This document shows, one piece after another, positions 25,407-34,465 of a stretch of DNA of 64,000 bases (position 1 is the first letter of the stretch; each line of letters opens with the position of its first letter). A model generated the notes under the pieces. It did not search any database and was not told the origin of the DNA. It was given only the letters and a program-made list of their open reading frames with translations. The DNA comes from Rhodoplanes azumiensis. Lineage in GTDB: Bacteria; Pseudomonadota; Alphaproteobacteria; Rhizobiales; Xanthobacteraceae. Position numbers and translations under genes: made by a program. The stretch is from the NCBI RefSeq assembly GCF_042682915.1, contig NZ_JBHUIW010000017.1, positions 72,492 through 136,491 on the forward strand, written 5' to 3'.

Positions 25407-28400
25407 GCGGGCCGAACCTGTCCGCCTGGGCGCTGCGGCACCGCTCCTTCGTGCTCTATCTGATGATCGCCGTGACGGTGGCGGGTCTCCTGTCCTACGT
25501 CCGGCTCGGCCGCAACGAGGATCCGGCCTTCACGTTCCGCGCCATGGTGGTCGAGGCGGCGTGGCCGGGCGCCACGCTCGCCGACACGCTCGACCAGATC
25601 ACCGACCGGCTGGAGCGCACCCTCAAGGAGGTGCCGAACCTCGACTTCATGCGCTCCACCACGGTGCCGGGTCGCACCACCATCTTCGTCAACTTGAAAG
25701 GCTCGACACCGCCCGGAAAAGTGCCGGACATCTGGTACGAGGTGCGCAAGCGCGTCGCCGACATGCGCCACACGCTGCCGGCCGGCGTCGTCGGACCCGG
25801 CTTCAACGACGACTTCGGCGACACCTTCGGCATCATCTACGGCCTCACGGCCGACGGCTTCACCCAGCGCGAGCTGCGCGACCAGGCGGAGGCGATCCGC
25901 AAGCGCCTGCTGGCGCTCGCCGACGTATCCAAGGTCGAGATCCTCGGCGCCCAGGACGAGCGCGTCTTCATCGAGTTCTCGACGGCGACGCTGGCCGGCC
26001 TCGGGCTCGACCGCGCCGCCATCGTTTCGGCGCTGCGCGCCCAGAACGCCGTGAGCCCGGCGGGTGCGATCCAGACCGGCGACGAGACGCTGGTGCTGCG
26101 CGTCTCCGGCGCCTTCGAGTCCGAGCTCGATATCCTCGACATCAACATCGCGGCCGGCGGCCGGCTGATCCGGCTGCGCGACATCGTCACGGTGCGGCGC
26201 GGCTTCGCCGACCCGCCGCAGCCGATCTTCCGGGTGAACGGGACGCAGGCGGTCGGCCTCGCCGTGGCGATGCGTGACGGTGGCGACATTCTGGCGCTCG
26301 GCCGCGACGTGAAGCGGATCATGGCCGAGGTCACGGCCGACCTGCCGATCGGCATCGAGCCCGTGCTGGTCGCCGACCAGTCGGCCGTGGTCGACACCGC
26401 GATCGGCGAGTTCATGGAATCGCTGTGGCAGGCGATCGTGATCATCATGGCGGTCAGCGTGGTCAGCCTCGGCTTCCGGGCCGGCGCCGTGGTGGCGCTG
26501 TCGATCCCGCTGACGCTCGCCCTGGTGTTCCCCGTGATGGAGCTGATCTCGGTCGACCTGCAGCGCATCTCGCTCGGCGCCCTGATCATCGCGCTGACGC
26601 TGCTGGTCGACGACGCGATGTCGACCATCGACGCCATGTCGATGAAGCTCGCCGAAGGGGCCAGCAAGGAGGAGTCGGCCGCCTTCGCCTACAAGACGCT
26701 GGCGATGCCGATGCTGACCGGCTCCTTCGTGACGCTCGCCGGCTTCATCCCGATCGGCTTCGCCAAGAGCTCGGCCGGCGAGTACACGTTTTCCATTTTC
26801 GCCGTGGTCAGCGTGGCGCTGATCGCATCGTGGGTCGTGGCGGTGCTGTTCACGCCACTGGTCGGTGTCGCGCTGCTGCCGACCCCGAAGGGTCCGAGCG
26901 AGCCGGGGCGGCTGGTGCGGCTCTTTCGCGCCGTGCTGATCGGTGCGATGCGCCGGCGCTGGGTGACGATCCTGGTCACGCTCGCCTGCTTCGCCGCCTC
27001 GATCGCCGCGCTGCCGCTGATCCCGCGGCAGTTCTTCCCGTCGTCCGACCGGCCCGAGCTGCTGGTCGACCTGCGGCTGCCGCAGAACGCCTCGATCCAC
27101 GCGTCGGCCGACGCGTCCGCCCGTCTCGACAAGATCCTGGCCGCCGATCCGGACGTCGCCCATTGGAGCACCTATGTGGGCCGCGGCGTGATCCGCTTCT
27201 ACCTGCCGCTCGACGTGCAGCTCCGCAACGACTTCTTCAGCCAGCTCGTCGTGGTCGCGAAGGACGTCTCGGCCCGGGAGAGGCTGCGCGAACGCCTGAC
27301 GAAGATCCTCGCGGAGGAGTTTCCGAGCGCCGTGTCGCGCATCGTTCCGCTCGAGCTCGGCCCGCCGGTCGGCTGGCCGGTGCAGTACCGCATCGGCGGC
27401 CCCGACCTCGCCGAGGTGCGCGCCGCCGCCATGCTGCTCGCCTCGACCATCGCGACCGACACGCGGGTGCGCCAGATCAACTTCGACTGGATGGAGCCGG
27501 CCCGCAAGGTGCGCGTCCGGGTCGATCAGGACCAGGTGCGCCTGCTGGGCTTGAGCTCGGAGGCGATCGCCGGCGTGCTGGCGAGCGTCGTCTCCGGCAA
27601 CGCCGTGACCCAGATGCGCGACGGCATCTATCTGGTCGACGTCGTCGTGCGGGCGACCGACGAGCAGCGCGTCTCGCTCTCCACCTTGCGTAACCTGCAG
27701 GTCGGCCTGCCGAACGGACGCACCGTGCCGCTCGGCCAGTTCGCCGTGCTGGAGGACGAGCAGGAGTATCCGCTGATCTGGAGGCGCGACGGTCTGCCGA
27801 CCCTCACGGTGCAGGCCGACGTCGCGCCCGGCGTGTCGTCCGAGGCCGTGGTGGCGGCGCTCGCCGACAAGGTGGCGTGGGTGCAGCGGGGGCTGCCGGC
27901 CGGCTATCGCATCGCCACAGGCGGCACCGTCGAGGAGAGCGCGAAGTCGCAGGCCTCGGTGTTCGCCGTGGTGCCGGCCATGCTGTTCGTCACCGTCACG
28001 ATCCTGATGATCCAGCTCCAGAGCTTCTCGCGGCTCGCGCTCGTGCTCAGCGTCGTGCCGCTCGGGTTGATCGGCATCGTGGCGGCGCTGCTCCTGTTTC
28101 AGAAGCCGCTCGGCTTCGTGGCGATCCTCGGAATTCTGGCGCTGATGGGCATGATCGCCCGCAACGCCGTGATCCTGATCGACCAGATCGAGACCGAGCG
28201 CGGCGAGGGCAAGTCGATCTGGGACGCCGTGATCGCCGCCGCGCTGTCGCGGCTGCGGCCGATCGTTCTGACCGCGATCTCCACGGTGCTGGGCATGATC
28301 CCGATCGCCCCGACGATCTTCTGGGGGCCGATGGCCTATGCCATCATGGGGGGTCTCCTGGTGGCGACCGTGCTGACGCTGATCTTCCTGCCGGCCCTCT

Positions 28401-28459
28401 ACGTCGCGGCGTTCCGGGCCAGGGAGCCGGCGGCGAGTCCACAGGGCGCGAGCCTTTAG
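25403..28459 (+). CDS. RND efflux inner-membrane permease (AcrB family)
   Basis: A 1018-residue proton-driven exporter with 12 membrane helices and two large periplasmic loops. The proton-relay aspartates Asp403-Asp404 lie in LTLLVDDAMSTIDAM of TM4, and a matching Lys/Thr-containing helix is present near the C-terminus (LGILALMGMIARNAVILIDQIE). It resembles the group of AcrB homologues paired with a single lipoprotein adaptor. The substrate is unknown. It is translationally coupled to the adaptor and only 14 bp before mrpE. Confidence 0.93.
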   Translation: MSGPNLSAWALRHRSFVLYLMIAVTVAGLLSYVRLGRNEDPAFTFRAMVVEAAWPGATLADTLDQITDRLERTLKEVPNLDFMRSTTVPGRTTIFVNLKGSTPPGKVPDIWYEVRKRVADMRHTLPAGVVGPGFNDDFGDTFGIIYGLTADGFTQRELRDQAEAIRKRLLALADVSKVEILGAQDERVFIEFSTATLAGLGLDRAAIVSALRAQNAVSPAGAIQTGDETLVLRVSGAFESELDILDINIAAGGRLIRLRDIVTVRRGFADPPQPIFRVNGTQAVGLAVAMRDGGDILALGRDVKRIMAEVTADLPIGIEPVLVADQSAVVDTAIGEFMESLWQAIVIIMAVSVVSLGFRAGAVVALSIPLTLALVFPVMELISVDLQRISLGALIIALTLLVDDAMSTIDAMSMKLAEGASKEESAAFAYKTLAMPMLTGSFVTLAGFIPIGFAKSSAGEYTFSIFAVVSVALIASWVVAVLFTPLVGVALLPTPKGPSEPGRLVRLFRAVLIGAMRRRWVTILVTLACFAASIAALPLIPRQFFPSSDRPELLVDLRLPQNASIHASADASARLDKILAADPDVAHWSTYVGRGVIRFYLPLDVQLRNDFFSQLVVVAKDVSARERLRERLTKILAEEFPSAVSRIVPLELGPPVGWPVQYRIGGPDLAEVRAAAMLLASTIATDTRVRQINFDWMEPARKVRVRVDQDQVRLLGLSSEAIAGVLASVVSGNAVTQMRDGIYLVDVVVRATDEQRVSLSTLRNLQVGLPNGRTVPLGQFAVLEDEQEYPLIWRRDGLPTLTVQADVAPGVSSEAVVAALADKVAWVQRGLPAGYRIATGGTVEESAKSQASVFAVVPAMLFVTVTILMIQLQSFSRLALVLSVVPLGLIGIVAALLLFQKPLGFVAILGILALMGMIARNAVILIDQIETERGEGKSIWDAVIAAALSRLRPIVLTAISTVLGMIPIAPTIFWGPMAYAIMGGLLVATVLTLIFLPALYVAAFRAREPAASPQGASL

Positions 28460-28473
28460 CGGGGCGGCAGAGC

Positions 28474-29016
28474 ATGACGCAGCGGCAGCCCTCGCATTCG
28501 GACCATGCGTCGGTCCGGCCGGCGCTGGTCCGCGCCGTGCCGCTGTTCGGGCTGTGGGTGATCATGACCGGCACGGCCCCGGCCGATCTGCTGGTCGGTG
28601 TCGGCGTCGCCGCGCTGGCGACCCGGTTGAGCCTCGATCTTCTGCCGCCGACGTCTCGGCGATACGACCAGGCGGCGCTGGTCCGTCTCGTGATCCACTT
28701 CCTGTATCAGTCGGTGGTCGCCGGTCTCGACGTCGCGCGCCGTGCCTTCGATCCGCGGCTGCCGCTGCGGCCGGGCTTCGTGACCTATCCGGCGCGGAGT
28801 CCGTCCGGGCTGTTCCGCAGCGTCTTCACGGCCTGGACCAGCCTGCAGCCCGGAACGCTGCCGACCGGCCGCGCACCGGCGGGCGGTGACGCTGCGAGAG
28901 GCGACGAGCGCGGCATCGTCTATCATGCTCTCGACATCGACATCCCGGTCGTCGACCAGCTCGCCGCCGCGGAGGCGACACTCGCCCGGGTGGTCCGTGA
29001 TGTGGGTGGTCCGTGA
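28474..29016 (+). CDS. mrpE: Na+/H+ antiporter subunit E (MrpE/MnhE)
   Basis: A 180-residue membrane protein with an N-terminal hydrophobic pair (LFGLWVIMTGTAPADLLVGVGVAALATRLSL) and the cytoplasmic C-terminal MnhE segment PGFVTYPARSPSGLFRSVFTAWTSLQPGTLPTG. It is a structural subunit of Mrp cation/proton antiporters. It begins 14 bp after the RND pump stop and its own TGA overlaps the mrpF start. Confidence 0.88.
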   Translation: MTQRQPSHSDHASVRPALVRAVPLFGLWVIMTGTAPADLLVGVGVAALATRLSLDLLPPTSRRYDQAALVRLVIHFLYQSVVAGLDVARRAFDPRLPLRPGFVTYPARSPSGLFRSVFTAWTSLQPGTLPTGRAPAGGDAARGDERGIVYHALDIDIPVVDQLAAAEATLARVVRDVGGP

Positions 29017-29321
29017 TGAACGAGTTCCTGACCGCCGCCGTCGGCTTGATCCTGATGTCGCTGGCCGTCGGCCTGGTGCGGGTGCTGCGCGGTCCCGGGG
29101 ATGCCGACCGCATGATGGCGGCACAGCTCGTCGGCACGTGCGGCATCGCCGCGCTGCTGATCGTCGGCGTGATCGGCGCGACCGCGGCGGCGATCGACGT
29201 GGCGCTGGTGCTGGCGCTGCTCGCCGCGTTCGCTGGTGCCGCTTTCGCTGGCGCCGCCTTCGCGGCGCGCGCGCAGCGCGGGCCGGCTCCCGACACGCAA
29301 CGGAAAACGGAGTCGCGATGA
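29016..29321 (+). CDS. mrpF: Na+/H+ antiporter subunit F (MrpF/MnhF)
   Basis: A 101-residue, three-helix subunit with the signature RVLRGPGDADRMMAAQLVGT typical of MrpF. An alanine-rich third helix reads ALLAAFAGAAFAGAAFAARA. The ATG at 29016 shares a base with the mrpE stop (TGATG); a GTG three bases earlier is also possible. The stop overlaps mrpG. Confidence 0.88.
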   Translation: MNEFLTAAVGLILMSLAVGLVRVLRGPGDADRMMAAQLVGTCGIAALLIVGVIGATAAAIDVALVLALLAAFAGAAFAGAAFAARAQRGPAPDTQRKTESR

Positions 29322-29611
29322 GCGCCGTGCTTGACCTGATCACGATCGCCGCCGTGTCGTCCGGGGTGGTGTTCTTCCTCGCCGGGACGGTCGGGCTCAT
29401 CCGCTTTCCCGACACGCTGACGCGGCTGCACGCCCTGACCAAGGCCGACAACCTCGGTCTCGGCCTGGTGGTGCTCGGCCTGCTGCCGCAGGTGGGCAGC
29501 GTCGCCGACGCGGTCAAGCTCGTCTGCGTCTGGCTCATGGTGCTGCTGGCCGGCGCCACGGTGTCCCAGCTCGTCGCCGGGGCGGCGCGGCGCGAGGGGT
29601 CGTCGTCATGA
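29318..29611 (+). CDS. mrpG: Na+/H+ antiporter subunit G (MrpG/MnhG)
   Basis: A 97-residue subunit with the MrpG hallmark GLIRFPDTLTRLHALTKADNLG after a first hydrophobic helix. It starts at ATG 29318 within an ATGA overlap with mrpF, and its own stop overlaps the next gene in the same way, so the cluster is translated as a unit. Confidence 0.9.
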   Translation: MSAVLDLITIAAVSSGVVFFLAGTVGLIRFPDTLTRLHALTKADNLGLGLVVLGLLPQVGSVADAVKLVCVWLMVLLAGATVSQLVAGAARREGSSS

Positions 29612-30555
29612 CCATCGTCCCGGCCCTCGACCTGTTCGTCGCCGGCATCGTGCTGGTCGTCGGCGTGTGGACGATCGTCGCCCGCGACACGATGTCGGCG
29701 GCGGTCGGCTTCGTCGCCTACGGCCTGCTGCTGGCACTGGTCTGGGTCCGTCTCGGCGCCCCCGATGTCGCCCTGACCGAGGCGGCCATCGGCAGCGGCC
29801 TCACCGGCGCGCTGCTGATCGCCGCCGCCGCCCGGCTGCGCGGGACCGCGGGGGCCGCCGCGGCCGAACGGCTCGGCACCGGCGGACGGGTGCTCGCGGC
29901 GCTGCTGTCGACGACCGTCGCCGGGATGGTCGCGGCCGTGCTGCTGGCGCTGCCCGAGCCGGCGCCGTCGCTCGCGCCGGCGGCGGCCGCCAATGCCGGC
30001 GCCACCGGCCTGGGCAATCCGATCACCAACGTGCTGATGGCGTTCCGGGCGATGGACACGATGCTGGAGAAGGTCGTGCTGGTGCTGGCGCTCGTCGGCG
30101 TCTGGTCGCTGGCGGACGATCGCGCCTGGGGCGGTCGTCCGCGCTCCTCTGACATGGCGGATCCCGACGGCGCGCTGGTGCTGCTGGCCCGGCTGCTGCC
30201 GCCGGTCGGCGTGGTGCTCGGAGTCGCCGTCCTGTGGATCAGCGCCGATCGGCCGGGCGGCGCGTTCCAGGGCGCGACGATCCTGGCCGCGATGTGGCTG
30301 CTGATCCTGATGGCGGGTCTCGCCGACTTGCCCGCGACGGGCCGGCGGCGCTTGCGGCTGATGCTGGTCGCCGGCCCGGCCGTGTTTCTTGCGGTCGGGC
30401 TCGGCGGTCTCGTGTCGGGCGGCGCCTTCCTGTCCTATCCTCCGGCCTTCGCCAAGCCGGTGATCCTGGTGATCGAGTTCGCCATGATCCTGACCGTCGC
30501 GGCGACGCTCGCGCTCCTGGTGGCGGGGCCGCCCGAGAGGAGCACCGCGCCGTGA
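29608..30555 (+). CDS. Fused DUF4040 plus MnhB-domain antiporter subunit (MrpB-like)
   Basis: A 315-residue membrane protein in two parts. Residues about 1-85 form a DUF4040-type segment containing RLGAPDVALTEAAIGSGLTGALL, which in MrpA lies near its C-terminus. Residues about 185-310 are an MnhB domain with LLPPVGVVLGVAVLWISADRPGGAFQGA. It thus carries the C-terminal portion of MrpA plus MrpB, while the large NuoL-like part of MrpA is missing from the operon. It overlaps its neighbours by four bases on each side. Confidence 0.85.
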   Translation: MTIVPALDLFVAGIVLVVGVWTIVARDTMSAAVGFVAYGLLLALVWVRLGAPDVALTEAAIGSGLTGALLIAAAARLRGTAGAAAAERLGTGGRVLAALLSTTVAGMVAAVLLALPEPAPSLAPAAAANAGATGLGNPITNVLMAFRAMDTMLEKVVLVLALVGVWSLADDRAWGGRPRSSDMADPDGALVLLARLLPPVGVVLGVAVLWISADRPGGAFQGATILAAMWLLILMAGLADLPATGRRRLRLMLVAGPAVFLAVGLGGLVSGGAFLSYPPAFAKPVILVIEFAMILTVAATLALLVAGPPERSTAP

Positions 30556-30893
30556 GCGAGACGACCGTGTTCGCCCTCGCCGCCGCCGCGCTCGTCGGGC
30601 TCGGCCTCTACGGTGCGATCGTCGATCCGCGCCCGCTGCGAAAGATCCTCGCCTTCAATCTGCTCGGCAGCGGCGTGTTCCTGATCTTCGGCGTCGTCGC
30701 CCGGCGCGGCGCGGCGGCCGGATTCGCGGGGGATCCGGTGCCGCAGGCTCTGGTCATCACCGGCATCGTCGTCGCCTTCTCGGCGACGGCGCTCGCCACT
30801 GCGCTGCTGCGGCGCCTCGTCGACCTGGCCGGGACGGCCTCGCTGCGCGACGGTGCCGCAGACGCCGGCCGTCACGCGCCGCCGGACGCGTGA
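30552..30893 (+). CDS. mrpC: Na+/H+ antiporter subunit C (MrpC/NuoK-like)
   Basis: A 113-residue three-helix NuoK homologue: ALVGLGLYGAIVDPRPLRKILAFNLLGSGVFLIFGVVARR, then PVPQALVITGIVVAFSATALATALL. It starts with GTG at 30552, overlapping the previous stop (GTGA). It forms part of the membrane ion path in Mrp complexes. Confidence 0.9.
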   Translation: MSETTVFALAAAALVGLGLYGAIVDPRPLRKILAFNLLGSGVFLIFGVVARRGAAAGFAGDPVPQALVITGIVVAFSATALATALLRRLVDLAGTASLRDGAADAGRHAPPDA

Positions 30894-32686
30894 TGGCGAG
30901 CCCGGTCCCCGTCCTGGAGCCGGCGACCTGGGGCGGCGCCCTGCTGGTGACGGCGATCGTGATTCCGGTCGCCGCGGCACTCCTCGGCGTCGTCGCCGGC
31001 GGCCGACGCCCGGCCTGGATCGGGCTCGCCGCGCTGCCGCTCGGTCTCGTGGTGACGATCGCGATCGCGACGGGCGTGGCGAGCGACGGAGGTCTCGTCT
31101 ACCGGCTCGGTGGCTGGGCCCCGCCGCTCGGGGTCGCGTTGCGGGCCGACGGCCTGTCCGCCGTCATGCTGGTGCTGGCGGCCGGGGTCGTCACGGCGAT
31201 CGGCGTCTATGCGTGGTCGGACGTCCGGATCGCCGGGGGCGTGCCCGAGCAGCGCGCGCCCTACGCCTTCTGGATCCTGCTGCTCGGCGTATGGGCCGGC
31301 CTGAACACGGTCTTCCTCGCCGGCGACCTGTTCACGCTCTACGTGGCGCTGGAGATCCTCACCTTCGCGGCGGTGCCGCTGGTCTGCCTCGAGGGAACAC
31401 CGGAGACCGTGCAGGCGGCGCTGCGTTATCTGCTGTTCGCCCTCGTCGGCTCGGTGCTGTATCTCGGCGGCGTCACGCTGCTCTACGGCGCCTATGGCAC
31501 GCTCGACGTCGTCCTCCTGGCGCAGCGCGTGACGGCGACGCCGGCGGGGCTGGTCGCCGCCGCGCTGATGACGGTCGGGCTGCTGGCCAAGACCGCGCTG
31601 GTGCCGCTGCATCTGTGGCTGCCGCCGGCCCATGCCGGGGCGCCGCCGGCCGGCAGCGCGCTCTTGTCGGCGCTGGTCGTCAAGGGCTCGTTCTTCATCG
31701 TCGTGCGGCTTTGGTTCGACGTGATGCCGAGCTTGGCGACCGTCGCGGCGACGCAGCTCGTCTCGGCGCTCGGCGCCGCCGCGGTGCTGCTCGGCAGCCT
31801 GGTCGCGCTGCGCCAGGAGCGGCTGAAGCTGCTGATCGCCTACTCGACACTGGCCCAGATCGGCTACCTGTTCCTGATGTTCACGCTCGCCTTCGACGTC
31901 GACGCGGCGGCGATGCAGAGGGGTGGCGCGCTGGCCGGCGGGATGCTGCAGGCGATGTCGCACGCCGCCGCCAAGGCCGCGATGTTCATGGCCGCGGGCG
32001 CGATCTACGCGGCGCTCGGTCACGACCGGATCGCCGATCTCGCCGGGGCCGGCCGCCGCGTGCCGGGCGCCGTCGCCGCCTTCGCGCTCGGCGGCGTCGC
32101 GCTGGTGGGGCTGCCGCCGGGCGGGGCGTATCTGGCCAAGGAGCTCTTGCTGCGCGCCGCCGCCGATACCGGGCAGTGGTGGTGGGCCGTGGTGATCCAG
32201 GCCGGCGGAGCCTTCACGGCCGCCTATTTGGTGCTGGTGCTCGCCCGTGTCTTCCGCCCGGCGACCGCGACGCCGACCGACGCCGCACAGGCGGATCGCA
32301 TGGCACCGCGCGGCGTCGCATGGTCGCAACAGGCCGCGGCACTGGCGCTCGCCGCGTCCTCGCTGTCGCTCGGGCTGATCGACTGGAGCCCGTGGCTTCC
32401 GGTTGCGCCAGGCAGCCGCCTGACGGCGTCGCTCGCAGACACGATCGCGGCGTCGGCGTGGCCGCTGGCGGCCGGTGCCGGGCTGGCCGTCCTGATCGGG
32501 CGCTGGACGCCGTCCCGCGCGCCGACGTCGGCCGCGGCCGTGCTCGCCCCGTTGCGCCACGCCGGCGGCGCGCTCGGGACCGGCGCCTGCCGGATCGACG
32601 GCTCGCTTCGGCGGTGGCCGGTGGCGGGACTGTCACTGCTGGCGCTGGCGATCGTGCTCGGCATCGCCTTGTCGGCACGACCGTGA
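30893..32686 (+). CDS. mrpD: Na+/H+ antiporter subunit D (MrpD/NuoN-like)
   Basis: A 597-residue polytopic homologue of complex I antiporter subunits. The key Glu lies in LYVALEILTFAAVPLV and the key Lys in GLLAKTALVPLHLWLPPAHAGAP, followed by ALLSALVVKGSFFIVVRL. It is the only large antiporter-type subunit in this cluster. The ATG at 30893 shares a base with the mrpC stop; a GTG three bases upstream is an alternative. The operon ends here. Confidence 0.9.
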   Translation: MASPVPVLEPATWGGALLVTAIVIPVAAALLGVVAGGRRPAWIGLAALPLGLVVTIAIATGVASDGGLVYRLGGWAPPLGVALRADGLSAVMLVLAAGVVTAIGVYAWSDVRIAGGVPEQRAPYAFWILLLGVWAGLNTVFLAGDLFTLYVALEILTFAAVPLVCLEGTPETVQAALRYLLFALVGSVLYLGGVTLLYGAYGTLDVVLLAQRVTATPAGLVAAALMTVGLLAKTALVPLHLWLPPAHAGAPPAGSALLSALVVKGSFFIVVRLWFDVMPSLATVAATQLVSALGAAAVLLGSLVALRQERLKLLIAYSTLAQIGYLFLMFTLAFDVDAAAMQRGGALAGGMLQAMSHAAAKAAMFMAAGAIYAALGHDRIADLAGAGRRVPGAVAAFALGGVALVGLPPGGAYLAKELLLRAAADTGQWWWAVVIQAGGAFTAAYLVLVLARVFRPATATPTDAAQADRMAPRGVAWSQQAAALALAASSLSLGLIDWSPWLPVAPGSRLTASLADTIAASAWPLAAGAGLAVLIGRWTPSRAPTSAAAVLAPLRHAGGALGTGACRIDGSLRRWPVAGLSLLALAIVLGIALSARP

Positions 32687-32767
32687 GCTCCGGTCGCGGG
32701 GACGCGCGCGACGGACGCAAGGTCTGGTCGGAGCAAGGCGACGCGCTGTCCGACCGCGAGAACCTCT

Positions 32768-33020
32768 CCCGCCCTCGACCGCCGGCGCCGCGTCGCCGTC
32801 GACACCGACGGTCGGCTTCTGTGGGTGAACCTCACGCCGGCCGGCATCTCCGACAGCGTCGGCGCCCTCATGATCCCGGCGGTGATCCGTGCGAGATGGC
32901 CGGGGATCGCGCATCTCTGCACCGACAGCGATGGTGACCGGGCCAGGCTGATGGACAAGGCCGAGCAACTCGATGTCGTGATCGAGATGATCCGCCGCAT
33001 CGACGGGCAGCGCCGACCAC
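32768..33020 (+). pseudogene. IS5-type transposase relic
   Basis: A reading across 32768-33020 gives RRRRVAVDTDGRLLWVNLTP, then AGISDSVGALMIPAVIRARWPGIAHL and DRARLMDKAEQLDVVIEMIRRIDG. This is the middle of an IS5-family DDE transposase. The N-terminal part and the catalytic C-terminal VERTF region are absent. It differs from the IS at 47176, so it is an older, separate insertion. Confidence 0.75.
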
Positions 33021-33312
33021 CTCGGCGGCTCGCATCTCATGATCGGCCCATTCCTCGGCGTCTCGACGGCGGAGAAATGTCTCGTTGACAGACGTCCCCT
33101 TCCATCGGACTTGGGTTCGCCGGGAGCCGGACTTCAGGGTCGTGACGGTCGCCGCGGCGTGTCGGGTACGGGTGTGCCGAGGCGTCGAGAAACCGGAAGA
33201 CGCGTCGCATCCGGGTGGTCGCATCGTGGCGGTCGCACCCGGGCGGTCGCATCGGGGCGTAGGGTCAGATGCACACGGGTCGCGCCACATGCATCAATCC
33301 GAACGAATAACG
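33021..33312. other. Leader region of dusA, short direct repeats
   Basis: No gene is supported. Around 33207-33257 the sequence GGTCGCATC/GGTCGCACC recurs four times in about 50 bp. The AT-rich end (AACGAATAACGATGAAAAATC) marks the dusA start. Confidence 0.45.
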
Positions 33313-34332
33313 ATGAAAAATCAATTATATCGCTTCTGTGTCGCCCCGATGATGGACTGGACGGACCGTCCGTGCCGCGCTTTTCACCGGGCGCTGACGC
33401 GAAAAGCGCGGCTCTACACCGAGATGGTGACCACGGGCGCGGTGCTGCGCGGGGACCGGGCGCGTCTCCTGCGGTTCGACCCGAGCGAGCATCCGGTCGC
33501 CGTGCAGCTCGGCGGCAGCGAGCCGGCGGCGCTCGCCGCGGCGGCGCGCATTTGCGCCGACATGGGCTACGACGAGGTGAACCTCAATGTCGGCTGCCCG
33601 TCCGACCGGGTGCAGGAGGGGCGGTTCGGCGCCTGCCTGATGGCGGAGCCGCGGCTCGTCGGCGACTGCGTCGCCGCCATGAAGGCGGCCGTCGCCGTGC
33701 CGGTCACGGTCAAGTGCCGCATCGGCATCGACGACCAGGATCCGGAAGCCGCGCTCGACACGCTGGCCGACGCCGTGGTGGCGGCCGGCGCCGACGCCCT
33801 GATCGTGCACGCCCGCAAGGCCTGGCTGCAGGGCCTGTCGCCGCGGGAGAACCGCGACGTGCCGCCGCTCGACTACGAGCGCGTCTACCGGCTGAAGGCG
33901 CGGCTGCCGCAGGTGCCGATCGTCATCAACGGCGGCATCGGCACGATCCCGGCGGCGGCCGAGCACCTCAGGCACGTCGACGGCGTGATGCTGGGCCGCG
34001 CCGCCTACCAGGAGCCTTGGCGGCTGCTCGCCGTCGATCCCCTTCTGTTCGGCACTGCGGCTCCGGCCGCGAGTCTCCATGAAGCGGTCGAGCAGTTCAT
34101 TCCTTGGATCGAGCGCGAGCTCGCGACCGGCGAGCGACTCTACGCCACCGCGCGGCATATGCTCGGCCTGTTCCAGGGCATCCCGGGCGCGCGCGCCTAT
34201 CGCCGGCATCTGGCGACCGAAGCCGTGAAGCCGAGCGCCGGCATCGACGTGCTGCGCGCTGCACTGGCCTTGGTGCAGCGGTCGGATCGCGTGTCGGCCT
34301 CGACCAGCGAAGCCGACGACGCGGCCGCCTGA
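33313..34332 (+). CDS. dusA: tRNA-dihydrouridine(20/20a) synthase
   Basis: A 339-residue FMN-dependent TIM-barrel enzyme that reduces uridines in the tRNA D-loop. It begins YRFCVAPMMDWTDRPCRAFHR, has DEVNLNVGCPSDRVQEGRFGACLM with the catalytic Cys in FGACLM, and VKCRIGIDDQD with HARKAWLQGLSPRENRDVPPL, the DusA-specific stretch. ATG 33313 gives the family start; an ATG at 33289 is a possible longer form. The first codons are unusually AT-rich for this genome. Confidence 0.94.
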   Translation: MKNQLYRFCVAPMMDWTDRPCRAFHRALTRKARLYTEMVTTGAVLRGDRARLLRFDPSEHPVAVQLGGSEPAALAAAARICADMGYDEVNLNVGCPSDRVQEGRFGACLMAEPRLVGDCVAAMKAAVAVPVTVKCRIGIDDQDPEAALDTLADAVVAAGADALIVHARKAWLQGLSPRENRDVPPLDYERVYRLKARLPQVPIVINGGIGTIPAAAEHLRHVDGVMLGRAAYQEPWRLLAVDPLLFGTAAPAASLHEAVEQFIPWIERELATGERLYATARHMLGLFQGIPGARAYRRHLATEAVKPSAGIDVLRAALALVQRSDRVSASTSEADDAAA

Positions 34333-34465
34333 ACCGAAGTTCGGCCGCGCCGGCTCGGCGCCTCCTCAACCACGCATGCGTCCACGGCGGCCCAGTCGCG
34401 CATCCGGCGGCTTGGCGGACGATGAAAACTCTGCGACACACGGCCGCTGAACGGAGATTTACAGC

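Noticed and set aside
25214..27163. A 649-residue minus-strand frame opposite the RND pump
   Set aside because: Shadow of the pump gene with no ribosome site or family features.
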